DNA of 64,000 nucleotides from Psychrobacter sp. P2G3 (GCF_001593285.1 NZ_CP012529.1:2418001-2482000), one strand, 5' to 3'. Positions 18,953 to 28,698 are shown, numbered from the stretch's first letter. Program-made: numbers and translations. Notes: generated by a model from the sequence alone, not told the origin.

Positions 18953-18976
18953 AATTCTATAGACCAGCTTCATATA
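18948..18976 (+). promoter_or_regulatory. Sigma32-type heat-shock promoter of hsp20
   Basis: CTTGAAA (18948-18954), a 14-nt spacer and TTCATATA (18969-18976) match the sigma32 consensus CTTGAAA-N11-16-CCCATNTA: the -35 is perfect and the -10 agrees at its last six positions. It sits 48 nt upstream of the hsp20 ATG. Confidence 0.7.
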
Positions 18977-19024
18977 TACAGTAGGTTAAATACACAGTGA
19001 ACAATCAAATATAAGGAGACTGTT

Positions 19025-19453
19025 ATGAGTAAACTAATCACACGCAACTCTATCTTTGACAACTTCTTTGATGATATGGCACCGAGCTTTTTGATGCGTC
19101 CATTGCATGGTGATGCACTGCCTAGCGCCAACCAAATCAAGATTGATGTCAACGAAAAAGACAATAAGTTTTACGTCAATGCTGAGATTCCTGGCGTCGC
19201 TAAAGAAGACATTGATTTATCCATTACTGGAGATATTGTCTCTATTAGCGCAGAAATCGAACAAAAAGACGAGCAAAAAGAAGGCAATAACGTACTACGC
19301 AGTGAGCGTTACTTTGGCTCGGTCTCACGTAGCTTCCGGTTGCCAGATAAGGTAAAAGTCGATGAGGCAGAAGCGTCATATGAAAATGGCGTATTGCAGT
19401 TGGTACTGCCAAAAGAGACCGGCTCAGATCGTAAAAAGCTTGAGATTAAATAA
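19025..19453 (+). CDS. Small heat-shock protein, Hsp20 family
   Basis: 142 residues. A short N-terminal region (NSIFDNFFDDMAPSFLMRP) precedes an alpha-crystallin domain from about residue 37: IKIDVNEKDNKFYVNAEIPG, ALPGVAKEDI-type loop (PGVAKEDIDLSITGD), ERYFGSVSRSFRLPDKV and the closing YENGVLQLVLPK. The C-terminus is KKLEIK, lacking a longer tail but with an I-x-I-like end. It holds unfolding proteins for refolding by ATP-dependent chaperones. AAGGAG ribosome-binding site. The sigma32-like promoter supports heat induction. Confidence 0.95.
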   Translation: MSKLITRNSIFDNFFDDMAPSFLMRPLHGDALPSANQIKIDVNEKDNKFYVNAEIPGVAKEDIDLSITGDIVSISAEIEQKDEQKEGNNVLRSERYFGSVSRSFRLPDKVKVDEAEASYENGVLQLVLPKETGSDRKKLEIK

Positions 19454-19492
19454 ATTTTAGTCAAGCTTTAGTGAAAACTTGAGTAAGTTGTT

Positions 19493-19525
19493 AAAGGCGT
19501 ATGAGCGATTCATACGCCTTTTTTT
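19493..19525 (+). terminator. Rho-independent terminator of hsp20
   Basis: AAAGGCGTATGA and TCATACGCCTTT pair around GCGAT, followed by a run of T residues, 40 nt after the stop. Confidence 0.9.
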
Positions 19526-19684
19526 ATTTTGCGGAACTATTATAGGCTAAAGAAGTAAATTGGATAGTTTCATTAAACCTTAGCAGAGATTAGAGACTAG
19601 ACATAGCAAACCGACTTACCTCTTATCAAATTGATAGATTATACTATCGCCAATGAAATCTATCTAATATATTTCTAGAGCTTG

Positions 19685-19750
19685 TAGGGTGCGTTCCACG
19701 CACCGATTGTAGAGATAGCTTTTAATAATGGTGCGCGAGGTGACACCCTA
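19685..19750. repeat. 66-bp palindromic MITE-like element
   Basis: Outer ends TAGGGTG and CACCCTA, and inner CGCACC and GGTGCG, make an imperfect ~24-bp terminal inverted repeat; the left arm also folds on itself (GGTGCG-TTCCA-CGCACC). It is non-coding and lies between hsp20 and a convergent membrane-protein gene. The rest of the 19526-19780 gap shows nothing else. Confidence 0.6.
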
Positions 19751-19780
19751 TATTTAGCTTATATTATAGATATTATGTTA

Positions 19781-20218
19781 TTAACTTTTTTCAATTATAC
19801 CCCGATCAATAATGTAGTTCCAAACCGTGCCTAGTAGTAATGCTAGATATGAGCAAATCCAGATTCCAGCGCCCCATAGCTTTAACTCAATATCAGAGTC
19901 ATAAACTCCTTTATCACCTGTTGCCACAATTTGTGTGATAAATAAAGATGAGAACCCGAGTATAAAAGTAAAAGCTGCTAACTTAATTGGATTTTTTTGA
20001 CGATTAATCATATAAATAGAAAACAAGAATGTAATGTTGCTATAAGCTTGAAATATTAAACCAAGCCAGCCAAATATAATACCTAAAACTAGAGTTTCAT
20101 AGCCAAAGTATATTTCATTATCATAATGTAGAGCTGGTAAACATAAAGATATGAGCCATAAATATGGAGCTATTTTTATTAATAATTGTGGTGTTGAGTT
20201 AGCATTTTTAGAACACAT
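19781..20218 (-). CDS. Hypothetical four-helix membrane protein
   Basis: 145 residues with four hydrophobic segments (about LLIKIAPYLWLISLCLPALH, LVLGIIFGWLGLIFQAYS, LAAFTFILGFSSLFITQIVA and IWICSYLALLLGTVWNYII). No family recognised. The ATG is preceded by AAGGAT, and the GC content and codon use look lower than in neighbouring housekeeping genes, hinting at acquisition. Inner-membrane location is predicted; function unknown. Confidence 0.7.
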   Translation of the reverse strand: MCSKNANSTPQLLIKIAPYLWLISLCLPALHYDNEIYFGYETLVLGIIFGWLGLIFQAYSNITFLFSIYMINRQKNPIKLAAFTFILGFSSLFITQIVATGDKGVYDSDIELKLWGAGIWICSYLALLLGTVWNYIIDRGIIEKS

Positions 20219-20573
20219 TGGTTATCCTTAATATATGTTTAAAATAGCACCTACCCTATTTGCTAATTTTAAATATACCTAAAAGACCAATCATAATTTG
20301 CGAAAAAAACGTGAATTTTGTTTTTAAATAGCGAGTTATTAATCTCTTATTGTTCTTACAGCTAAAAACTTTGCAATTGTATCCACGCTACAAGTAACAG
20401 TAACTCTTAAAACCAAAAAAAGACCTTGCCACAATACATGGCAAGGTCTTTTCAAATAACTTACTTCTCAGTGGAACAAATATGACACTGCTACAAGGAA
20501 GATGAGCGCAAATTGTACCTGTCGTACATTAAGCGAGTCTGACACCCTAGCAGGTCACTATTTGGTCTATGAC
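20219..20573. other. Non-coding region downstream of fumC
   Basis: About 355 bp of AT-rich sequence. It contains the fumC terminator and the promoter side of the 145-residue membrane protein. No additional ORF or RNA recognised. Confidence 0.4.
20415..20453 (-). terminator. Rho-independent terminator downstream of fumC
   Basis: AAAGACCTTGCCA and TGGCAAGGTCTTT form a perfect 13-bp stem around CAATACA (plus strand), followed on the minus strand by further T residues. It lies about 120 nt past the fumC stop. Confidence 0.8.
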
Positions 20574-21977
20574 TTAAGAAGGATGCACCATATCAGCTGG
20601 CGTCACCCACTCATCGAACTGAGCTTCAGTTAGTAGCTCTAATTCAACCGCAACTTGCTTCAACGTTTTATTTTCTTTGTAAGCGGTCTTGGCAATCTTC
20701 GCCGCGTTCTCGTAACCGACATGACGGTTCAATGCGGTGACTAGCATTAACGAGTTGTGCAAGAAGTCATCGATTTTATCTTTGACAGGCTCAATGCCAA
20801 CGGCACAATTATCGTTGAAGCTGTTGCAAGCGTCACCCAATAGTTGGATGGATTGCAATAAGTTAAAGGCAATCACTGGCTTATAAACGTTAAGCTCAAA
20901 GTTACCTGACGCGCCTGCCATACTGATAGTGACATCGTTACCCATCACTTGCGCGACAACCATGGTCATTGCTTCTGATTGGGTTGGGTTGACTTTACCT
21001 GGCATGATAGAAGAGCCTGGCTCGTTCTCTGGAATGGTCAATTCGCCTAGACCACAACGAGGCCCTGATGCCAACCAACGTACGTCGTTAGCGATTTTAT
21101 TTAAGCTACCTGCCAATGTTTTTAACGCGCCTGAAGCAAAGACTTCGGCATCACGAGCCGCTAGTGCTTCAAATTTATTCGGTGAAGTCACAAACGGTAG
21201 ACCAGTCAATGTTGATAATTGCTCAGCTGATTTTACTGCATAATCAGGGTGAGCGTTTAGACCTGTACCAACCGCCGTACCGCCTAGTGGCAACTCATAT
21301 AAACCTTCTAATGCTTGATCAATACGCGTCAATGAATGATCAAGTTGACTGACATAGCCGCTGAACTCTTGACCTAAGGTCAAAGGCGTGGCGTCTTGTA
21401 AGTGAGTACGACCGATTTTTACGATGCTATCGAATTCTTTAGCTTTGGCATCTAGCGTATCGCGTAGTGCTTTTACCGCTGGGATAAGCAAGCTGTTGAT
21501 TTGACGAGCAGCAGCCACACGAATCGCCGTTGGGAAGCTGTCATTGGTAGACTGTGCATGGTTGACATGGTCATTTGGATGAATTGGCGCGTAGCTGCCA
21601 CGCTCAGAACCAGCGATTTCGTTGGCACGGTTGGCCAATACTTCGTTCATGTTCATGTTTGACTGCGTACCAGAACCAGTCTGCCATACAACCAATGGGA
21701 ACTGATCCGTTAGACCGCCGTTGATGATTTCGTCAGCAGCTTGCACGATTAAGTCGCGCTTATCACCTTCGATACGCTCAAGGCTAGCATTGGTAATGGC
21801 AGCGGCTTTTTTGACTAATGCCATCGCTTCAATCATCGGACGTGGCAAAGTCTCGCCACCAATTTTAAAGTTCTCACGGCTACGCTGAGTTTGCGCACCC
21901 CAATAAGCGTCAGCTGGGACTTCCACGTTGCCCATGGTATCTTTTTCGGTACGAGTTGCCTGATTCTGTGTCGACAT
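20574..21977 (-). CDS. fumC: Fumarate hydratase class II
   Basis: 467 residues, the usual length for iron-independent fumarase C, which interconverts fumarate and malate in the TCA cycle. Seen: [80 protein letters not shown] (catalytic His region) and the signature loop [17 protein letters not shown] near residue 320. Start ATG preceded by AGAGGG. It stands alone with its own terminator. Confidence 0.98.
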   Translation of the reverse strand: MSTQNQATRTEKDTMGNVEVPADAYWGAQTQRSRENFKIGGETLPRPMIEAMALVKKAAAITNASLERIEGDKRDLIVQAADEIINGGLTDQFPLVVWQTGSGTQSNMNMNEVLANRANEIAGSERGSYAPIHPNDHVNHAQSTNDSFPTAIRVAAARQINSLLIPAVKALRDTLDAKAKEFDSIVKIGRTHLQDATPLTLGQEFSGYVSQLDHSLTRIDQALEGLYELPLGGTAVGTGLNAHPDYAVKSAEQLSTLTGLPFVTSPNKFEALAARDAEVFASGALKTLAGSLNKIANDVRWLASGPRCGLGELTIPENEPGSSIMPGKVNPTQSEAMTMVVAQVMGNDVTISMAGASGNFELNVYKPVIAFNLLQSIQLLGDACNSFNDNCAVGIEPVKDKIDDFLHNSLMLVTALNRHVGYENAAKIAKTAYKENKTLKQVAVELELLTEAQFDEWVTPADMVHPS

Positions 21978-22172
21978 AACTACCCTCTTTGATGGTTTGT
22001 TGTATAGCTGCTTCGAAAAAAGTGCAACACACGCTGCACATAAAGGAAAATACGATGTAAAGTGGCGTTATGATAGCATGACTAGGCCGTGTTGAATATT
22101 CACAAATAGGTATTGATACCGCCTAAAAGCACCAGCCATCATCAACTTAATACATTATAGGATAGTATATCT

Positions 22173-23090
22173 ATGCATCCTGAGCTAAAGAACTCCAAGC
22201 CTTATGACTCTAACTCTAATGAATCTAAAGTGAGCAATCCACCTAGACGACAATTTACCCGCCAGCGTCGCCAGTTAACAGATGGCGAGCGCAGACAATA
22301 TGCGCGCATGGCAAGCTTGCATTTACGTAAGTTACAGCAGCGCTTGGCTCCGCGTGCGCGTATTGGCTTATATTATGATGGCTTTGGCGAGCTGCCCACT
22401 CAGCCACTATTGGATTGGTGTCAACGCTTAGGCTATTTACCTTATTTACCAGTGGTTGGTTCGCTCGGTCGTGATAATAAGGGAAATGTTGATAAACACC
22501 TGCGCTTTGTGCCTATCTATCAATCGAAACTGTTAAACATACCGACACGTATTCACAGCTTAGGTATGAAACAAAACCATCATCGTCGACTACTTTGGGC
22601 GCGAGAATTAGATGTAATTATCTGTCCGTTAGTAGCGGTTGATAAAAGCGGTAATCGTATGGGCATGGGTGGTGGCTTTTATGATACGACGCTTGGAAGA
22701 AGCTATCAGGCAGGGTTAAAAAAACCGTTAAAAATTGGCTGGTGCTATGATTTTCAGGTGGTAGAACATCTTGAACGTCAACCATGGGATGTGCCATTAG
22801 ATGGCTTGATAACGCCAAGTGGCTTAAGGTGGTTTAAACGAAATCAGATCAAAATGTCCAACGACAAAGCATCTAGCGCTGATAGTGTTGATACGTATTT
22901 GCAAGCATTAGGGAATGATAACGCTAGGGAAATGCTGTACTACAGTCAAGAACAATCCTTTAACTCTGATGAGTTGGCAAGGGTGATTAATGAGAAACGC
23001 TTAAATGAGTTGCTGGCTGACAGTGATGCTTTTTTGGCTGGTTTAAGTGGTGAGATTGGGGATTTTGAAGATGACAATAAAGACCCATAA
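22173..23090 (+). CDS. 5-formyltetrahydrofolate cyclo-ligase with N- and C-terminal extensions
   Basis: 305 residues against ~180-200 for the family. It converts 5-formyl-THF plus ATP to 5,10-methenyl-THF. The core spans about residues 30-220: ARIGLYYDGFGELPTQPLLD, WARELDVIICPLVAVDKSGN, the ATP/folate-binding RMGMGGGFYDTTLGR, and IGWCYDFQVVEHLERQPWDV with PLDGLITPSG. An N-terminal basic stretch (RRQFTRQRRQLTDGERRQYA) and a ~75-residue acidic C-terminal tail (DNAREMLYYSQEQSFNSDEL) are extra. RBS AGGAT. The membrane-protein gene downstream overlaps its end. Confidence 0.92.
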   Translation: MHPELKNSKPYDSNSNESKVSNPPRRQFTRQRRQLTDGERRQYARMASLHLRKLQQRLAPRARIGLYYDGFGELPTQPLLDWCQRLGYLPYLPVVGSLGRDNKGNVDKHLRFVPIYQSKLLNIPTRIHSLGMKQNHHRRLLWARELDVIICPLVAVDKSGNRMGMGGGFYDTTLGRSYQAGLKKPLKIGWCYDFQVVEHLERQPWDVPLDGLITPSGLRWFKRNQIKMSNDKASSADSVDTYLQALGNDNAREMLYYSQEQSFNSDELARVINEKRLNELLADSDAFLAGLSGEIGDFEDDNKDP

Positions 23091-23526
23091 AAGATTTGCA
23101 AAGACAACAATGAGCTACTTTCGCTCAAAACCACTAAGGGTAGTTTTTGCTATCTTGTGGGTCCTGTTTGTCGGTATTATTATTGCTTTAGGTTTTGAAC
23201 CGAACCCTTATGCACTACATGTTCTTGATGTCCCTGAGCCGTATTCTTACCCTATAGAGTTAGTCGTTATATTAGTAATGGCAATGCTGTTTCACTTAAG
23301 CTTACTGGTGACTATGGATGTATATATGGATAGGCGCTGGAAGTTGTTCGCTATGCTGATAACTAGCGTCTTGTTTTTACTTTATTTCGGTATGATGGCG
23401 ATGCATGCACCGCCGTCATTAGGTGGGATGATTTTTTGGACGTTTCTGTCCTCTTTACTATTTTTATTGCTGTGTTTTTGGCAAGCATGTTTGTTTGTTT
23501 TAAGGCGATTTTTTAGTAGAGCGTGA
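23071..23526 (+). CDS. Hypothetical membrane protein
   Basis: 151 residues from the ATG at 23071, which has GGGGA about 8 nt upstream and overlaps the cyclo-ligase gene by 20 bp (translational coupling likely); an ATG at 23110 is an alternative. Four hydrophobic segments are visible (VVFAILWVLFVGIIIALGF, ELVVILVMAMLFHLSLLVTM, LFAMLITSVLFLLYFGMM, MIFWTFLSSLLFLLLCFWQA), with a basic C-terminus. No family recognised. Only 10 bp separate it from the convergent antiporter gene. Confidence 0.75.
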   Translation: MTIKTHKRFAKTTMSYFRSKPLRVVFAILWVLFVGIIIALGFEPNPYALHVLDVPEPYSYPIELVVILVMAMLFHLSLLVTMDVYMDRRWKLFAMLITSVLFLLYFGMMAMHAPPSLGGMIFWTFLSSLLFLLLCFWQACLFVLRRFFSRA

Positions 23527-23536
23527 GTTTTATAAC

Positions 23537-24898
23537 CTACAACACCATCGCCGCAATCCAACCAAATACCAATAATGGAATATTATAATGTAAGAAGGTC
23601 GGCACCACGCTGTCCTTGATATGGTCATGTTGACCGTCGATATTTAGACCAGAGGTTGGCCCCAATGTTGAATCTGACGCAGGAGAACCTGCATCACCAA
23701 GCGCGCCAGCCGTACCAATAATAGCAACCGTTGCCAATGGCGAAAATCCTAGAGAGATACATAGCGGCACATAAATCGCGGCAATAATCGGAATAGTCGA
23801 GAATGACGAGCCGATACCCATCGTTACTACTAAACCAATTCCAAGCATGACCAAAGCAGCAATGGCTTTATTACCTGCAAACAAGTTGGTCGCGCCATCG
23901 ATGAGCGGTGCAATTTCACCCGTCGCTTTCATGACTTCTGCAAAACCCTGCGCGGTAATCATAATAAAGCCAATCATCGCCATCAATTTGATACCGTCGT
24001 TAAATACGGTATCAGCTTCACGCCATTTCACTACGCCCGTTGCCATAAAGACTCCAAAGCCAAACATCGAGCCAAGCAATAACGAGTCCGTATAGAGCTG
24101 CACAACAAAAGCGGTGACAATTGCAGCTAGGGCGACAAGCGTTTTTAGCTTACTTTGAGACTGCGCACCAGCTGCGGTTTTGCTTAAAGAATCACCTTCA
24201 ACAACTGCATCATGAGCTTCTTTATCTATCGCTACTTGCTTATATTGGCGCGGCTTACGATAGCTGATAAATACCGCTGTCAGTAAACCAACCAACATAC
24301 CGAGTGCCGGAATCGCCATGGCCTTAACCACAGAAATATTAGCGATATCAATACCCGCTTCACCGACGTTTTTTAGCATGATTTGATTGAGATAAATATC
24401 ACCAAAGCCATATGGTATAAACATGTAGGTAGTGACCAAACCAAAGGTCAAAAGACAAGCGATTAAGCGTCTATCAATCTGCATGCGGTTAAAGGCGAGC
24501 AACAATGGCGGCACAAGCAGTGGAATAAATGCGATATGAATGGGGATTAGGTTTTGACTAAAACAACTCATAGTGATTAAGCCTGCAAACAGCATATACT
24601 TAATCATGCCACCAGTACCACCCGCATCAATACGCTTGATCACCGCCCCTGCCAATGATTGCGGCAACCCTGAGTGCGCAATCGCCACCGCAAAAGCACC
24701 AAGTAGCGCGTAAGACAGGGCGATTTGGGCCCCATTGCGAATACCTTCTTGAAAGGCCTCTAAGGTATCGGTGATACCGAGACCCGCTATCAGCCCGCCC
24801 GCCAGTGCACCTATTAATAAACTGAGCACCACGTGCACTCGCGAAAGTGACAGCCCTAGCATAATAACGACTGCCAGTAGTACCGCGTTGATGGTCAT
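23537..24898 (-). CDS. Na+/H+ antiporter family protein (YuiF/NhaC-like)
   Basis: 453 residues with about eleven hydrophobic segments. Hallmarks: VHVVLSLLIGALAGGLIAGL, GAFAVAIAHSGLPQSL, ITMSCFSQNLIPIHIAFIPL, and GTAGALGDAGSPASDSTLGP, which resembles the ion-motive segments of NhaC/YuiF-type antiporters. A hydrophilic loop (about residues 215-250) splits the halves. It may exchange Na+ for H+ or carry an amino acid; the family name does not settle the substrate. Start ATG preceded by AAAGGGG. Monocistronic. Confidence 0.85.
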   Translation of the reverse strand: MTINAVLLAVVIMLGLSLSRVHVVLSLLIGALAGGLIAGLGITDTLEAFQEGIRNGAQIALSYALLGAFAVAIAHSGLPQSLAGAVIKRIDAGGTGGMIKYMLFAGLITMSCFSQNLIPIHIAFIPLLVPPLLLAFNRMQIDRRLIACLLTFGLVTTYMFIPYGFGDIYLNQIMLKNVGEAGIDIANISVVKAMAIPALGMLVGLLTAVFISYRKPRQYKQVAIDKEAHDAVVEGDSLSKTAAGAQSQSKLKTLVALAAIVTAFVVQLYTDSLLLGSMFGFGVFMATGVVKWREADTVFNDGIKLMAMIGFIMITAQGFAEVMKATGEIAPLIDGATNLFAGNKAIAALVMLGIGLVVTMGIGSSFSTIPIIAAIYVPLCISLGFSPLATVAIIGTAGALGDAGSPASDSTLGPTSGLNIDGQHDHIKDSVVPTFLHYNIPLLVFGWIAAMVL

Positions 24899-25202
24899 GT
24901 GTTGCCCCTTTTGCTTTCGCTTAATTAAGACCCGCTAATATCTTAAAACCTATGAATACTGCCCTGATGTCTAGAATGCTTTGGTTCAAAAAGCACGGTT
25001 TCAGACGCGCGTCAGTTTACCTTATTTTTCCTATAAAGCCTACGCTCAGAATGGAGCAGATATTAGTCAGACTAAAAATAAACAAGCATTATTCTTTACC
25101 CTGTTGAGTAGTAAGGCCTTGCAATTTTTTATGGGGACACCATTTATCTAAACATGAACCACGAACTTGACTTTACAAGTCTGGTGAACGAGGAAAGATT
25201 AT
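24899..25202 (+). promoter_or_regulatory. Region upstream of lon with a sigma32-like promoter
   Basis: Non-coding, 304 bp. CTTGCAA (25118-25124), a 14-nt spacer and ACCATTTA (25139-25146) match the sigma32 consensus at 6 of 7 and 6 of 7 defined positions. It lies 57 nt upstream of the lon ATG. Nothing else is recognised in the gap. Confidence 0.6.
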
Positions 25203-27755
25203 ATGAGTAATAACGAACATAACATCGAAAAAGACGATCTTGCTCAAGACACCCTTGCACAAGATAATGTTGAACAAGACAATAACGATCTTGAAAACTC
25301 GTCTGCATCTATAGAAGATGCCAAGAAGGATGATCATTCAGACAATTATCTGCCGCTACTGGCGCTCAGAGACGTGGTGGTCTATCCGCACATGCAAATC
25401 GCCCTATTCGTCGGTCGTGCGCCATCCGTTCAAGCGGTTGAGCTTGCACAAGCCGAATATGGTAATAAAGTATTGGTCGTTGCACAAAAAGACTCGCTGA
25501 CCGAGGACATCGATCATGACAACTTGTACCAATATGGTACGGTTTGCCGTATCGTCAGCACCATGCCGCATGACAGCGATGAGGATTGCATCAAAGTCCT
25601 TATCGAAGGTCAATATCGTGCGCGTGTCGATACGATTCAGGACCATGATAACGTCTTGATGGCAAGCTTTGAGCGTGCTGACCTCGACATGCAAATGGAT
25701 GACAGTCAGCAGAAAAACACCATTCAAGCTTTGACCAGCTTGTTTGAAAGCTATGCTGATGCACGTCTACGTAATGCCCGTGAGCTTACTCGTGTGGCGA
25801 AACGCATTGATGACTTGCTTGAGTTGGTATATTTCATCTCAACTCGAGTCTCGATGGATCTTGATATCAAGCAATCGTTTTTAGAGAATGACGATATCAA
25901 AACCCACATCAACACCTTGACTGAATATTTGGTCAAGCAAAGTGCCGAGCAGAATATCGAACAAGATATTCAAGATGCCGTCCGTCAACAGATGGAAGAT
26001 AATCAGCGCGAGTATTTCTTAAATGAAAAAATGAAAGCCATCAAAAATGAGCTGTCTGACATGAATGACGGTGCGTTTGATGGTGACGACGATGTCGCTG
26101 AGCTTGAAAAACGCTTAGAAGATGCTGATTTGCCAGATGATGTGCGCAAAAAAGCAGAGCAAGAGTTTAAAAAGCTTAAAATGATGCCACCTGCATCGAG
26201 TGAATCATCAGTCGTACGTAACTATATTGAGTGGATTTTGGATACGCCGTGGAATGCGACGACTAAAGTTTCTATCAATTTAGAGAAAGCTAAGACCACT
26301 CTCGATGAAGACCACTATGGCTTGCAAGATGTTAAAGATCGCATCTTAGAATACCTCGCAGTCCAATCGCGAGTGAAAAAACTTCGTGGTCCGATTCTTT
26401 GTCTCGTCGGTCCTCCTGGTGTTGGTAAAACCTCATTGGGTGAGTCGATTGCACGTGCAACCGGTCGTAAGTTCGTCCGTATGGCACTTGGTGGCGTCCG
26501 TGATGAAGCCGAAATCCGTGGTCATCGCCGTACTTATATCGGTGCGATGCCGGGTAAGATCGTCCAGTCTTTAGCCAAAGTAGAGGTTAAAAACCCACTA
26601 TTCTTGCTAGATGAAGTCGATAAAATGGCGCAAGACTTCCGTGGCGATCCAGCATCAGCGCTATTAGAAGTATTAGATCCGTCGCAGAATGACAAGTTCA
26701 ACGACCATTATTTAGATATGGACTTAGACTTATCACAAGTGATGTTCATCTGTACGGCTAACAGCATGGATATCCCGCCTGCCCTTCTTGACCGGATGGA
26801 AGTCATCCGTCTACCGGGTTATACCGAAGAAGAAAAGGTCAATATCGCGAAAAAATATCTCGTACCAAAAGCCATCAAGCAAAATGGGCTTAAAGAAGGC
26901 GAGATTGAAATCGTAGAAGCGGCATTGCACAGCATCGTACGTAGCTACACACGTGAAGCAGGTGTGCGTAACCTTGAGCGTGAAGTGAATAAAATCTGCC
27001 GTAAAGTCGTGCGCGGTTCAGTTGAAAGTCATGGCGCACGTGCTCCGAAAAAAGACGAGCGTGAGCTGGTCGTGGTCGATGACAAAAATATCGATGACTA
27101 CTTAGGCGTCCATCAGTATGATTATGGTCTAGCAGAAGAAGAGCCTGAGATTGGTCGTATCACTGGCCTTGCATGGACACAAGTCGGTGGTGAGTTACTC
27201 ACTATCGAAGCAGTCGCCATGAAAGGTAAAGGTGAGCTTAGCTTTACTGGCTCATTAGGTGATGTGATGAAAGAGTCTATTCGCGCAGCGATGAGCGTAG
27301 TACGTGCTCGTGGTGATAGCTTAGGTATTGACTACGAAACGGTCAAAACGACTGATATTCATGTGCATATGCCAGAGGGTGCGACACCAAAAGATGGTCC
27401 ATCTGCAGGTGGTGCACTGACAACAGCCCTAGTATCTGCCTTGACTGGCATCGCTATTCGTCCAGATATTGCGATGACAGGTGAGATTACGCTGCGCGGT
27501 AAAATCTTGCGTATTGGTGGCCTCAAAGAGAAGCTACTAGCCGCGCATCGTGGTGGCATCAAGCATGTGTTGATTCCAGCAAGTAATGAGCGCGACTTGG
27601 CCGATATCCCTGATAACGTCAAAGAAGGCTTAACCATTCAGCCAGTGGCAACGATTGATGAGATATTAAAAGTTGCTTTGGTCAGTATGCCAACGCCACT
27701 TAAACCAGCTAAAGTGACGGTTGATAAAACCTCAAGCAAAGCGCTGCACAATTAA
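25203..27755 (+). CDS. lon: ATP-dependent Lon protease
   Basis: 850 residues (E. coli 784); the extra length is an acidic N-terminal ~45-residue tail (EHNIEKDDLAQDTLAQDNVE). Order: substrate-binding N domain starting LPLLALRDVVVYPHMQ, coiled-coil linker, AAA+ module with Walker A GPPGVGKTS (403-411), Walker B LFLLDEVDKM and arginine finger region, then the Lon protease domain with catalytic Ser734 in PKDGPSAGG and Lys777 in GGLKEKLLAAHRGG. It degrades misfolded and regulatory proteins in the cytosol. A heat-shock-like promoter precedes it and a strong terminator follows. RBS GAGGAAAG. Confidence 0.98.
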   Translation: MSNNEHNIEKDDLAQDTLAQDNVEQDNNDLENSSASIEDAKKDDHSDNYLPLLALRDVVVYPHMQIALFVGRAPSVQAVELAQAEYGNKVLVVAQKDSLTEDIDHDNLYQYGTVCRIVSTMPHDSDEDCIKVLIEGQYRARVDTIQDHDNVLMASFERADLDMQMDDSQQKNTIQALTSLFESYADARLRNARELTRVAKRIDDLLELVYFISTRVSMDLDIKQSFLENDDIKTHINTLTEYLVKQSAEQNIEQDIQDAVRQQMEDNQREYFLNEKMKAIKNELSDMNDGAFDGDDDVAELEKRLEDADLPDDVRKKAEQEFKKLKMMPPASSESSVVRNYIEWILDTPWNATTKVSINLEKAKTTLDEDHYGLQDVKDRILEYLAVQSRVKKLRGPILCLVGPPGVGKTSLGESIARATGRKFVRMALGGVRDEAEIRGHRRTYIGAMPGKIVQSLAKVEVKNPLFLLDEVDKMAQDFRGDPASALLEVLDPSQNDKFNDHYLDMDLDLSQVMFICTANSMDIPPALLDRMEVIRLPGYTEEEKVNIAKKYLVPKAIKQNGLKEGEIEIVEAALHSIVRSYTREAGVRNLEREVNKICRKVVRGSVESHGARAPKKDERELVVVDDKNIDDYLGVHQYDYGLAEEEPEIGRITGLAWTQVGGELLTIEAVAMKGKGELSFTGSLGDVMKESIRAAMSVVRARGDSLGIDYETVKTTDIHVHMPEGATPKDGPSAGGALTTALVSALTGIAIRPDIAMTGEITLRGKILRIGGLKEKLLAAHRGGIKHVLIPASNERDLADIPDNVKEGLTIQPVATIDEILKVALVSMPTPLKPAKVTVDKTSSKALHN

Positions 27756-27782
27756 TCTAAATTATTAATAGTTAATAGATGC

Positions 27783-27817
27783 AAAAAGACCGTAATTGAT
27801 ATTACGGTCTTTTTTTA
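27783..27817 (+). terminator. Rho-independent terminator of lon
   Basis: A perfect 10-bp stem AGACCGTAAT/ATTACGGTCT around TGAT with seven T residues, 30 nt after the stop. The remaining sequence to 28109 is AT-rich and non-coding; a 63-codon frame there overlaps this hairpin and is not believed. Confidence 0.92.
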
Positions 27818-28109
27818 TGTTCAATATTTTTGAAAACCTATTCAAGTTTCCCTTTTACTCATTGTGTTTATACATTACACCAATGATTGCAACCTATAGT
27901 CTGAATTTTTACTACTTAATATATCTACTTTTCAAACCCATACGCTATTTACATTTATTAACTGATTGTTGCGCTTATGGTGAATAACTATGACGAGTGT
28001 TTGTCTATACTAACTGTGATGTCTCTAAGTAGCATAGAGAAGGTCTACATAAATTGTAGACTTAATCATAATTACAATAGTTAGATAACTAAATAAAATG
28101 GAGAAACCA

Positions 28110-28667
28110 ATGAAAAAGACGATGCTTGCAAGTGTTCTATTATGTGGTTCAGCGTTAGCAATGACTGGTTGCCAAACGGTACAAGATCAGCTAAAAACGG
28201 GGAATCCATTTAGCCAACCTGCTCTAAAATCAACGATTAAAACGGTGGATAGTAATAACAAAGAAGTCGGTCAAGTATTCTTGCGTCCTGTTGATGGCGG
28301 CGTACAAGTTTATGGTAAGCTTATGAATATGACACCGGGCAAAACTGTGTCACTACATATTCATGAGACTGGTAGTTGTGCTGATATGGGTAAAGCAGCA
28401 GGTGGTCACTTCAACCCTGATAACTTTCCACACTCTAACCCAGATGACATGAAAGGCCATGCAGGTGATCTACCTAATCTAACCGCCAATGCTGATGGTG
28501 TTGCTACTATTAACTATGTAAATAAGCAAATTTCTGCAGCTCAAACAGGCAAATACAGCGTTAACCGTTTAGCCTTTATCGTTCATGGCGGTGTTGATGA
28601 CTATACTAGCCAACCAGCAGGTAATGCTGGTGACCGTATCGCTTGCGGTATCATTGAAAAGAACTAA
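28110..28667 (+). CDS. sodC: Cu/Zn superoxide dismutase, putative lipoprotein
   Basis: 185 residues from ATG 28110, which has GGAGA 5 nt upstream; an ATG at 28098 would put that site inside the gene. A signal peptide ends in the lipobox LAMTGC, so it is probably an outer-membrane-anchored periplasmic enzyme. Copper and zinc ligands are visible: SLHIHETGSC, AGGHFNPDNFPHSNP, DDMKGHAGDLPNL, and FIVHGGVDDYTSQP, with the GNAGDRIACGIIE end. It dismutates superoxide. It is flanked by terminators and appears monocistronic. Confidence 0.95.
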   Translation: MKKTMLASVLLCGSALAMTGCQTVQDQLKTGNPFSQPALKSTIKTVDSNNKEVGQVFLRPVDGGVQVYGKLMNMTPGKTVSLHIHETGSCADMGKAAGGHFNPDNFPHSNPDDMKGHAGDLPNLTANADGVATINYVNKQISAAQTGKYSVNRLAFIVHGGVDDYTSQPAGNAGDRIACGIIEKN

Positions 28668-28698
28668 TAACGTTTAGGTTAAATATTATTACCAGCAT

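Noticed and set aside
27796..27987. 63-codon frame after lon
   Set aside because: It begins inside the lon terminator hairpin, has no ribosome-binding site and resembles AT-rich random sequence.
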